From Acidobacteriaceae bacterium (GTDB lineage: Bacteria > Acidobacteriota > Terriglobia > Terriglobales > Acidobacteriaceae): DNA of 35,296 bases. The notes below the pieces were generated by a model, which was given only the letters and a program-made list of their open reading frames with translations, made no database searches and was not told the origin of the DNA. Shown here in pieces: positions 1 to 7,335 of this stretch. A program made the position numbers and the translations under genes. The DNA lies in assembly GCA_003165075.1 (NCBI GenBank), contig PLSM01000167.1:1-35296 (forward strand), read 5' to 3'. How positions within the stretch are numbered: position 1 is the stretch's first letter; every line of letters begins with the position of its first letter.

Positions 1-35
1 CAATTTCACTTTAATCGAGATCTTTCGATTTCACT

Positions 36-854
36 TTAATGAACAACGTGGAAAGTGCGTTTCCAGCGCGTGTCTGGGAAGAAATGCACCAGAACGTGGC
101 CGATCCACGCGAGCTGGTGACCGAATCCTGTTTGTTCAAGTTGCCCGTCTGCGGCCTCGAACGACCAATAGTTGAAAAGCGGACGGCCAAGTATGTTAGC
201 GCGCGGCACGAAGCCCCAGTAGCGCGAGTCCAGGCTGTTGTGCCGGTTGTCGCCCATCATGAAATACATGCCGGGTGGAACCACCAGGTCGCCGTCCTGG
301 ATATAACTCGAGAAGTTCACGGCCCACGACTCTGTTGACCCAGGCACCTCGGCTGGAGGTACTGCGGGGAAATCGTCGAGGAACTCGTTGAAGTTATCCG
401 TCGTTGTCGGCTGCGCATTTCCCACGGGCTGTGCAACACCATTAACAATCACAATGCCGTTGCGTAGATGAATATGATCTCCCGGTACGCCAATCAACCT
501 CTTCACCAGGGTAGTGTATTGTGGTGTTCCGTCGGCGTCAGTGGCATCAATACCAGGCTGATTGACGGGCTTGAAAAACACCATGATATCGCCGCGTTGC
601 GGTTCGCGGTAGTGAACCAGCGGCATCCACTTGGCCGGTGGGGCCAGCGTGATGTGGTCAACCAACAGGTGGTCGCCCACCAACAGGGTCTTCTCCATCG
701 ATCCCGAAGGAATTACCATGTTCTGACCCAGAAATGTGAGAATGAACAGGCCCACCACTAGCACACTACAGATGCTGGCCAGTGCCTCGAAAGGAGTCTC
801 TTTTACCTCGGGCGGGGCCTGTGCCTTCGGGGCCAGTCGCGTCGCTTTCGTCAT
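36..854 (-). CDS. lepB: Signal peptidase I
   Basis: Type I signal peptidase, which cleaves signal peptides from exported proteins at the outer face of the cytoplasmic membrane. One N-terminal membrane segment lies at about residues 23-45. The family boxes are visible: the PSGSM box with nucleophile Ser52, the VKRLIGVPGD box with general base Lys118, and the MGDNRHNSLDSRYWG box near residues 200-213. Length is 272 aa, normal for a Gram-negative-type enzyme. I start at the ATG at 854 because GGAGAG lies just upstream of it; an in-frame TTG at 890 would add 12 residues. The stop codon lies in the second copy of a 13-base direct repeat (3-15 and 28-40). A gap of more than 200 bases separates it from the upstream HNH gene, so it may have its own promoter. 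Family call is secure; the start is fairly sure. Confidence 0.95.
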   Translation of the reverse strand: MTKATRLAPKAQAPPEVKETPFEALASICSVLVVGLFILTFLGQNMVIPSGSMEKTLLVGDHLLVDHITLAPPAKWMPLVHYREPQRGDIMVFFKPVNQPGIDATDADGTPQYTTLVKRLIGVPGDHIHLRNGIVIVNGVAQPVGNAQPTTTDNFNEFLDDFPAVPPAEVPGSTESWAVNFSSYIQDGDLVVPPGMYFMMGDNRHNSLDSRYWGFVPRANILGRPLFNYWSFEAADGQLEQTGFGHQLAWIGHVLVHFFPDTRWKRTFHVVH

Positions 855-1082
855 CCATACTCTCCACTCACCCAGGATCGATTCACTCAAATTCTAGCGC
901 GAACCTCCGCCTGCATCTCGGTCTCGGGGGGATTGTGGACAACCCGTCAGTAACGACTCGGTAAACAGCCGGATGGCGAAATTCCAGCGTACCGCCAATC
1001 TTGACGGGCCGCCGCGCAACACCGTCGAAAAGTGGTGGCATGATGTTGTATCGGCTGGCGGCATAACGTTGAAACCAGCAGT

Positions 1083-1772
1083 TCACTCATTCTTGCGCGA
1101 ATTACACTCCACGCAAACCGTGATCAGGTTCTCCAGGCTGTTGTCTCCGCCTTCCGCAATCCCCTTCACGTGATCCAGCGTCGCAGTAAAACGGGTCAAC
1201 TGCTTCTGGCACGAGCGGCAGATATATTCATCTCGCTCGAACACCCGCAAGCGGTTCTCTTGCACGTTGTAGCAATCGGCATTGGTCGCGGGGAATGCCA
1301 GTTGCGGCTCCTGTGCCAACCGATCCGCACGGAACTCCCGGCACGCCTGAATCTCATCCGGGATCAAAACCCGATACAAAGTTCCCTGCCGGTTCGGCTC
1401 GCCCTCCTTCCGGATCGCGCCGATGTTCTCCAGTGCCCTCAACGTGTCCTGCACCTTTCCCAGCGAGATCGTGTTTTCGGCGGCATGTGAGTAGGACGAC
1501 CGCACCACCGCTCTCTGCAGCCCTCGGTTGCTCACCCGTAGCAAAGGATTCCCGTCCTTGGCGATCGAGTGCCGGAAGAGAAACCAGTAGAAAGCCGCAT
1601 CGTAGGGCGTCAGAATGGGCTGCAGATCGTCCACGATCTCCTGAATGATCAGCGGCAGTTCCAGGGCGGAGAAGCCGCGGTCACTCCCCGGCGCCGCAAC
1701 TTCCGTCTCCGCTTCAAGTTCGCTCAGAAGCTGGCGTATCTTTTCCATGCGCTCGTTCATGTTGCACTGCAT
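1083..1772 (-). CDS. HNH endonuclease-type protein with N-terminal winged-helix-like region
   Basis: The C-terminal ~55 residues form an HNH/McrA-type nuclease module: CRSC, then a central DHV, then GGDNSLENL, then CVECNSRK. The two CxxC pairs would bind structural zinc and the DH-N-N residues would form the catalytic metal site. The preceding ~130 residues, with YWFLFRHS followed by VQDTLRALENIGAI, look like a winged-helix domain of the replication-initiator or plasmid-regulator kind; that is inference. Length is 230 aa from the ATG at 1772. An open frame continues to 1886 but that stretch looks non-coding, and ATGs at 1760 and 1748 are alternatives. No restriction methylase or phage gene sits next to it, so the target and role are unknown. 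Nuclease family is confident, function is not. Confidence 0.8.
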   Translation of the reverse strand: MQCNMNERMEKIRQLLSELEAETEVAAPGSDRGFSALELPLIIQEIVDDLQPILTPYDAAFYWFLFRHSIAKDGNPLLRVSNRGLQRAVVRSSYSHAAENTISLGKVQDTLRALENIGAIRKEGEPNRQGTLYRVLIPDEIQACREFRADRLAQEPQLAFPATNADCYNVQENRLRVFERDEYICRSCQKQLTRFTATLDHVKGIAEGGDNSLENLITVCVECNSRKNE

Positions 1773-1981
1773 TCTACCGCTCAAGTCCAACCCGTTGGCG
1801 CCCAGTCTTGAAACCGGACCAAATCCGGCAAGCCCGCGCTCGTTGCCCCGCGGCAGAATCGAAGGAACCCGGGGCCTCCCGTTCACCGCGCTTGCCTTTG
1901 CCTAAAATTAGGCTCCTCAAGCGCAGAATTTAGGTATGGCGAGCGACCAGGTTATCGATCCAGTCCCATCTGTCAGGGATG

Positions 1982-2200
1982 TGACCGGTCCGTACCCCGC
2001 CGTACCCCCCACCCCCCCTCCCCCTGAAATGGCCGATTCCCGGGGGCATGGTTGGCCCGGTCTAAGAGATAAGTTATCTTTAATCAATAATATGACGGAT
2101 GTGCCTGGTGGCTACCCCATTATCTTAATGGTAAACAGAAACCCCTGGAAAGTGCTCCTTTTCGTTGCTTTTGAGGGTGGTTTTGGGCAGTTCGACAAGA
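1982..2200 (+). repeat. C-rich dispersed intergenic element, copy 1
   Basis: The 1773-2341 interval has no convincing gene. It holds a C-tract of two GTACCCC boxes followed by C-runs ending CTCCCCCT, then an AT-rich stretch containing AATCAATA, then CTGGAAAG and a TTTTGGG motif. The same order of motifs occurs on the minus strand at 20760-20914, and a shorter match lies at 11150-11215. GACCGGT immediately precedes the C-rich head here and in the 20.9-kb copy. The boundaries are approximate. I read it as a lineage-specific intergenic repeat rather than coding DNA. A GCCTAA/TTAGGC inverted repeat at 1900-1913 lies just upstream. Confidence 0.55.
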
Positions 2201-2341
2201 AAATGGGGCGTTCTTGAGCAGCGCTACGGAGGAATCAGAGTCACTGGGTCCCGAAGACACACCTCTCAAGTCGACGCGACCACGCGCTCCAGCCGCTCAT
2301 CAATGCGCAGAAGCTATAGCTATAAGTCCAATCGGCGAATA

Positions 2342-3331
2342 TTACTTGTCCCGCGCCACCACGAAGTCCGGTACCCACAACAGCGCGCGCTTGAAGTCCG
2401 AATTGGGCTGGACGGCCAAGGCTTGGCGGGATTGCTCGGCATAGCGGTCGGCGGCGGCCATGGCGTATTCGACGGAGCCGTTGCGGACCAGGATCTCCCT
2501 GATCTGCTCCCGGCTCACGTACTCAAAGCTGCGGTCGTCCAGGACTCGCTGGATGGCTTGCCGGTCCCGTGCGGTTCCGTGGTCTACGGAATGAATCACG
2601 GCCAGCGTGGCTTTGCCCTCACGCAGGTCGCTGGCCACGGGCTTCCCCAGAACTTCCTCTGTGGCCGTCAGGTCCAGCACGTCGTCCACGATCTGGAAAG
2701 CCAGTCCAACCGCCCGCCCATACGCGGCCAGGCCCGCTTCCTGAGCCTCCGTGGCCCCGGCCAGAACAGCGCCCAGACGCATGGAAACTGCAAACAGGCA
2801 GGCAGTCTTACGATAGATCAGGTCGTAGTACTCAGCCTCTGAAATCGCTTTGCCAAGCTTTTGTATCTGCAGAAGTTCGCCCTCGACCATCTGCTGGGTC
2901 AGGCCGATCAGCAGATCCAGCACGCGCAGGTTCTTCTCCTCCAGCGCCACTCTGAAGGCCTGCATGTAGAGCCAGTCGCCGGCCAGAACACACTTCTCGT
3001 TGCCCCATGTGGTGTTCGGTGAAGGACGTCCGCGGCGCGTATCGGCGCCATCGATGATGTCGTCATGAACCAGCGTGGCGGTGTGTACCATCTCCACCAC
3101 GGCGCCCAGCCGGATCGCGCCCGGTCCGAAATAGTCTAGCTGGTGCGCTGCCAGCAGAAGCAGTGACGGGCGGATGCGCTTCCCGCCCCCCTCGCGCAGG
3201 TATTCGGCTATTTCGGTGATCGTGCTTACGCTGGAGGCGGCGTCGCGGCCCAACTCCTGCTCGATCGCTACGAGATCTTCCCGCAGCAATTCGAAAACTT
3301 CCTTCGCCGTCGTTATCGCCAAGGTACTCAA
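2342..3331 (-). CDS. Long-chain polyprenyl diphosphate synthase
   Basis: Trans-isoprenyl diphosphate synthase that condenses isopentenyl diphosphate onto an allylic primer to give the quinone side chain. The GGGKRIRP substrate site (about residues 48-55), first Asp-rich motif DDIID (90-94) and second motif DDVLD (216-220) are all present. The fifth residue before the first motif is Ala85, a small residue typical of long-chain producers, so an octaprenyl-class product for menaquinone is likely (IspB/HepT-like); product length is inference. I start at TTG 3331, giving MSTLAITTAK and 329 aa, the usual length. The open frame reaches a TTG at 3388, but that extension looks non-coding. The yajQ stop lies just upstream, so the two are probably cotranscribed. 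Confidence 0.92.
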   Translation of the reverse strand: MSTLAITTAKEVFELLREDLVAIEQELGRDAASSVSTITEIAEYLREGGGKRIRPSLLLLAAHQLDYFGPGAIRLGAVVEMVHTATLVHDDIIDGADTRRGRPSPNTTWGNEKCVLAGDWLYMQAFRVALEEKNLRVLDLLIGLTQQMVEGELLQIQKLGKAISEAEYYDLIYRKTACLFAVSMRLGAVLAGATEAQEAGLAAYGRAVGLAFQIVDDVLDLTATEEVLGKPVASDLREGKATLAVIHSVDHGTARDRQAIQRVLDDRSFEYVSREQIREILVRNGSVEYAMAAADRYAEQSRQALAVQPNSDFKRALLWVPDFVVARDK

Positions 3332-3420
3332 TGTTTTCCGGTTCTCGCACTTTCCATGCCTGTGCAGTTCTGTTTCCCCCCGCCCCAAATTGAGTGCGGA
3401 GGCGCTCGCCAGGCAGCCTT

Positions 3421-3921
3421 TTAGTTCGTGCGGTAGTTCGTGAACTGCAAATCGATGCCCATATCTTTTCCACGCAACAAGGCGATGATGGTTTGCAGGT
3501 CGTCGCGGTCTTTGCCAGATACCCTCACAGTATCGCCTTGTATGCTGGCCTGCACCTTCTTTTTCGAGTCCTTCACCAGGCGCACAATCTCTTTGGCCTT
3601 CTCGGTGGGCACGCCCTGCTGCAGGCTGATCTTCTGCCGCACGCTCTGCCCCGTTGCCGGTTCCACTTTGCCGTAGGTCAGGTTCTTGAGCGAGACACCG
3701 CGCTTGACCATCTTTTGTCCCAGAATCTCTTTGATCGCTTCCAGCTTGTACTCATTAGCCGACGCCAGTTGAATGCTGTCGTTGCTTTCCAGGTTGATCT
3801 CCGAGTGGGTATCCTTCAGGTCGAAACGCTGGCGAATCTCCTTCAGCGCCTGATCGATGGCGTTGCGCACCTCTTGGATGTCCACTTTGCTAACGATGTC
3901 GAAGGAATTCTCCTGGGCCAT
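3421..3921 (-). CDS. yajQ: YajQ family nucleotide-binding protein
   Basis: Member of the YajQ/DUF520 family, small cytoplasmic proteins with two ferredoxin-like domains. Some members bind cyclic di-GMP and act with transcription regulators. Diagnostic segments are SFDIVSKVDIQEVRNAIDQA at the N-terminus, RFDLKDTHSEI, and the C-terminal VQASIQGDTVRVSGKDRDDL followed by GIDLQFTNYR. Length is 166 aa, matching the family. AGGAAAG precedes the ATG at 3921. It lies between tatD and the polyprenyl synthase on the same strand. Nothing is unusual in the sequence. Whether this copy binds a cyclic dinucleotide cannot be told from sequence. Confidence 0.95.
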   Translation of the reverse strand: MAQENSFDIVSKVDIQEVRNAIDQALKEIRQRFDLKDTHSEINLESNDSIQLASANEYKLEAIKEILGQKMVKRGVSLKNLTYGKVEPATGQSVRQKISLQQGVPTEKAKEIVRLVKDSKKKVQASIQGDTVRVSGKDRDDLQTIIALLRGKDMGIDLQFTNYRTN

Positions 3922-4100
3922 GGCTTTCTTTCCTCAATCTGAGCTATCTAACAGAATACGTGTTCCACGCAACCTCTGTGCCGGGCCGCGCCTGTGGGTA
4001 ACGCTGGCTTGGCCTGAGTCGCACGGCGTTCCCGAATTCTTGAAAACGCTGGAACCGGTCTCCTGCCAATCTGTTAATTGTAGCTGCCGGTGCAACTCTA

Positions 4101-4928
4101 TCAGTTTCCCACGTCAGGAGGAATGTGAAACAGCCGTGAGAAGTTTTTCGTGGTCGATGAGGCGATTTCCGCCTCATCGACGCCCAGCAGCCCGGCCAGG
4201 GTTTGGGCCGTGCGGGTCACCCAGGCCGGCTCATTGCGCTTGCCTCGATCGGGTACAGGGGCCAGCCAGGGTGCATCGGTTTCCACCAGAACCCCATCCA
4301 GGGGCATGCGAGCCGCAACGTCCCGCAACGCTTGTGCCTTTGGATAAGTTAGGTTTCCGGCAAACGAGATTAGAAACCCCAACTCCAATGATCGCTGGGC
4401 CTGTTCCCACCCGCTGCCGAAGCAGTGCATCACGCCACCCAGCCCCGTGCTGTTCCAGCGCTCCTCCAAAATCGGGAAAATATCGTCCCACGCATCCGTA
4501 GTTCCATCCTTCGGCCGGCAGTGGATCAGGATCGGACGCTTGCGTGCCGCGGCAATCTCCAGTTGGCGAATAAGTACTTCACGCTGCACTCCATGGGGCG
4601 CGCCCTCGTGGTAGTAGTCCAGGCCAATCTCGCCGCATGCAATGACTTCCTGCTCGGCCAACAGGCTGTCCAGCCTCCCCAGTGCCGCGTCGTCTGCTTC
4701 CTTCGTGGTGTGCGGATAGATACCGGCGCTCGCGTAGAGGCGGGGCACGCCCGTCTTGCCGTTGAATTGGCGGCAGATGTCCAGGGACTGGTGCATCTGT
4801 CCCGGGCCCTCGCCGATGCCGATGGACAGCACTGCGCCCACCCCTGCCTCCTTTGCGCGTCTCAGCATCGCTTCGCGGTCGTCCGCGTAACGCTCGCTGT
4901 CCACGTGCGCGTGTGAATCGATCAGCAA
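4101..4928 (-). CDS. tatD: TatD family metal-dependent deoxyribonuclease
   Basis: TatD-type hydrolase of the amidohydrolase superfamily, with a TIM barrel and two metal ions. Members are 3'-5' DNases, with proposed roles in DNA repair and quality control. Metal ligands are visible as the N-terminal DSHAHVD, GEIGLDYY, LIHCR, MHCFGS and ETDAPWLAP, followed by RGKRNEPAW. Length is 275 aa. The start is TTG at 4928: GGAGG lies six bases upstream and the codon directly precedes the conserved L-I-D-S-H-A-H. It follows metG by 79 bases, and metG-tatD pairing is common in bacteria, so cotranscription is likely. Confidence 0.93.
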   Translation of the reverse strand: MLIDSHAHVDSERYADDREAMLRRAKEAGVGAVLSIGIGEGPGQMHQSLDICRQFNGKTGVPRLYASAGIYPHTTKEADDAALGRLDSLLAEQEVIACGEIGLDYYHEGAPHGVQREVLIRQLEIAAARKRPILIHCRPKDGTTDAWDDIFPILEERWNSTGLGGVMHCFGSGWEQAQRSLELGFLISFAGNLTYPKAQALRDVAARMPLDGVLVETDAPWLAPVPDRGKRNEPAWVTRTAQTLAGLLGVDEAEIASSTTKNFSRLFHIPPDVGN

Positions 4929-5007
4929 AGAAGGCCTCCGGGAGATTCATTGCGGGATCGCTGCAAGCTCCAGCAGTGTGCCATGCAGCGGTGTCGACGA
5001 GCTATTT

Positions 5008-7173
5008 CTATTTCAATCGTGCGCCCAAGGGAACTTCTTCGAGGAAGCCGGCCAGCACAGGCGCGCCGTCAGGCAGGGAGGCCGCCAGCAACATGCCGTT
5101 CGACACTAAGCCGCGCATTTTGCGAGGAGCCAGGTTGGCTACAATCACAATCTTCCGCCCAATCAGCTTCTCCGGCTCGTAGTACTGCGCGATTCCAGCC
5201 AGAATTTGCCGCTTCTCATAGCCCAGATCAACTTCCAGCCGCAGCAATTTGTCAGCCTTGGGAATCCGCTCGGCCACCAGAACCTGCGCCACGCGTAGTT
5301 CCACTTTGCTGAAGTCATCAATACCGATCACCTGCCGTTCGGCTAGCTGCGGCTCGGCAGCCACCTGTGGCGCGGGCAAATGCTGCTCTGCAACTGGAAT
5401 TGCGGCCGGAATCGCAGTAGGAGCTGGTGGGGCAACGGGCGAGGCCGTAGCCCTCGCCGGCGCCTTGCTTTCCACCGCATTTACTGCCACCGCGGCCGCT
5501 TGCGGTGCTGCCACAGGCTCCGTGTTAGCTCCACCAACGGAGGCGGCAGCAACCGCGCTGGAATTGTTTTTGTCTTCAAGATTCTGCATATGTTCGATTG
5601 CGTCCTTTTCCTTGCGGGGGAAGAGCGGCGCGGGCTCTTCAAGTTTCGTGCCGGCCTTCAGTCCGCCCCATGCGAGATGAGTCAAAAATGCCTGCTTTGC
5701 CGCGTCCTGAATCTCGCCTAGACCCAGCTGCTTCCAAACCTTGGCTGCGGATTCAGGCAGGATCGGATAGACGAGCGCAGTGATGATGCGAATACACTCA
5801 GCCGACGTGGCCAGCACCCGCGCTTGTAGCTGTGCATGGTCCAAGTCAGAGCGGTCCGGGGGACGCTTCCAAGGTGCATTGGCAGTCAAGTAGCCGTCCG
5901 TTTCGGCAACCAGAAGCCACAAGCCTTTCAGTGCGTCGGAGAAATTCAGTTCGCTGAAAGCTGGACCGAACTCGGCAATCGCGCGCTCCGCGCTCTTGCG
6001 CAAACCAATCTCTGCGGCCGTCTCCGCACCAGCCTCCGGCAAAACTCCAGCGAAGTACTTGTGAACCATGTTGACCACACGGCTCACCAGGTTGCCGTAA
6101 CCATTGGCAAGGTCGCCGTTGTAGCGCTGCACCAGCGCGTCAAAACTGAAGTTGCCATCCTGGCCGAAGGGAATTTCGCGCAGCAGAAAGTAGCGGAGGG
6201 CATCAGCGCCCAGCACCTCGTCCACCGTTTCGGCCCGCACAATGTTGCCGCGCGACTTGGACATCTTGCCCTGGTCGAAGAGCAGCCAGCCATTAGCTTT
6301 GATTGAGCGGGGTAAAGCAATTCCTGCGGCCATTAAGAAGGCCGGCCAGTAGACGCAATGGAAGCGGCTGATCTCCTTGCCGATAAGGTGCATGTCGGCG
6401 GGCCAGAACTTTGCAAATCGCGCCTGGTCCACCGGATCGTCAGATCCGTAGCCCAGCGCTGTGATGTAGTTGGCCAGCGCGTCGAGCCATACATAGATCA
6501 CGTGCTTCTCATCGCCGGGCACAGGGATGCCCCATGAGAAACTCGTGCGGCTTACCGACAGGTCCTTGAGTCCGCCGCGCACAAAGGAAATCACCTCGCG
6601 TCGCGTCGACTCAGGGCCCATAAAGTCAGGATTGGCCTCGTAGAACTCCAGCAGCTTGCGCTCGAACGCGGACAGCTTGAAGAAGTAGTTTTCCTCGCTC
6701 ACTGTCTCCGTGATGCGCCCACAGTCGGGGCAGGGAGTGCCGGGAGGGCCCTCCACATACGCCTCGTCAGACACGCAGTACTGGCCGGTATACGAGCCTT
6801 TGTAAATGTAGCCGCGATCGCGCAGCGTGGCGAAAAGGTGCTGCACACCACGTTTATGCCGCTCCTCGGTGGTACGGATAAAGTCGTCGTAGCTGAGTCC
6901 CAGCCGGTCCCACAGCCCACGAAACTCCTGCGAGAGGGCTGTGGCAAACTCCTGCGGCGTGCGCCCGGCCAACTTGGCGGAGCGCTCGATCTTCTGCCCA
7001 TGTTCGTCGGTGCCGGTCAGGAACCAGGTATCAATGCCCTGTGCCCGTTTGCGCCGCGCAATGGCGTCGCACACGATAGTCGAGTAAGCGTGGCCCAGGT
7101 GCGGTCGTGCATTCACGTAATAAATGGGCGTGGTGAGATAAAAGCGGGCCGGAATGGAGACAGGTTTGGTCAT
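5008..7173 (-). CDS. metG: Methionyl-tRNA synthetase with C-terminal tRNA-binding domain
   Basis: Class I synthetase charging tRNA-Met. The HIGH signature appears as PHLGH (24-28) and KMSKS at 303-307. The zinc-knuckle region has one CxxC (Cys148, Cys151). The catalytic and anticodon-binding parts run to about residue 510. A low-complexity Ala/Pro/Val linker of about 75 residues (roughly 535-610) joins an EMAPII/Arc1p-like tRNA-binding domain at 617-721 (VELRVAQV, ILAGIAQYY, NLAPRKMRG). That domain lets the enzyme dimerise or hold tRNA in other bacteria. Length is 721 aa; the linker makes it longer than usual. The gene is divergent from argS and heads the metG-tatD-yajQ block. Confidence 0.97.
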   Translation of the reverse strand: MTKPVSIPARFYLTTPIYYVNARPHLGHAYSTIVCDAIARRKRAQGIDTWFLTGTDEHGQKIERSAKLAGRTPQEFATALSQEFRGLWDRLGLSYDDFIRTTEERHKRGVQHLFATLRDRGYIYKGSYTGQYCVSDEAYVEGPPGTPCPDCGRITETVSEENYFFKLSAFERKLLEFYEANPDFMGPESTRREVISFVRGGLKDLSVSRTSFSWGIPVPGDEKHVIYVWLDALANYITALGYGSDDPVDQARFAKFWPADMHLIGKEISRFHCVYWPAFLMAAGIALPRSIKANGWLLFDQGKMSKSRGNIVRAETVDEVLGADALRYFLLREIPFGQDGNFSFDALVQRYNGDLANGYGNLVSRVVNMVHKYFAGVLPEAGAETAAEIGLRKSAERAIAEFGPAFSELNFSDALKGLWLLVAETDGYLTANAPWKRPPDRSDLDHAQLQARVLATSAECIRIITALVYPILPESAAKVWKQLGLGEIQDAAKQAFLTHLAWGGLKAGTKLEEPAPLFPRKEKDAIEHMQNLEDKNNSSAVAAASVGGANTEPVAAPQAAAVAVNAVESKAPARATASPVAPPAPTAIPAAIPVAEQHLPAPQVAAEPQLAERQVIGIDDFSKVELRVAQVLVAERIPKADKLLRLEVDLGYEKRQILAGIAQYYEPEKLIGRKIVIVANLAPRKMRGLVSNGMLLAASLPDGAPVLAGFLEEVPLGARLK

Positions 7174-7292
7174 TGGCGGGGCGTTGCTTTCGATTCTCCT
7201 ATGGTGACAGACGGGAATTCTGAGGCAATCTACCTTTCAATCTTAGGGGCCCGCGCGGGGTGCGTCAAACCACGGCGCAGGCGGCACTCTGT

Positions 7293-7298
7293 TAGAAT
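7293..7298 (+). promoter_or_regulatory. Possible -10 box upstream of argS
   Basis: TAGAAT sits 37 bases before the argS start in the 162-base divergent metG-argS interval, preceded by a T-rich tip (CTGT). I see no good -35 hexamer at 16-18 bases upstream. The same hexamer occurs upstream of two other plus-strand genes (25597 and 27520), which is the only support beyond position. Confidence 0.3.
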
Positions 7299-7335
7299 CG
7301 CCCTTGAAAATCAAGGATATTTGAGGCTTATCGAC

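Noticed and set aside
3..40. A 13-base direct repeat (ATTTCACTTTAAT) at 3-15 and 28-40 at the lepB 3' end as an attachment site.
   Set aside because: It is short, sits at the window edge, and no integrase or element is visible; it may be a chance duplication.
883..1086. A 67-residue minus-strand frame between the HNH gene and lepB, starting at a GTG that overlaps the HNH stop.
   Set aside because: Composition is Arg/Pro-rich with no domain-like pattern and no clear ribosome site; it looks like chance in GC-rich DNA.
1936..2217. A 93-residue plus-strand frame across the C-rich element.
   Set aside because: Its Pro-rich part is the translated C-run of a repeat and the rest has no protein-like pattern.
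6838..7335. An open extension of the argS frame of 166 codons.
   Set aside because: It lies over metG on the other strand, shares nothing with ArgRS, and a ribosome site supports GTG 7336.
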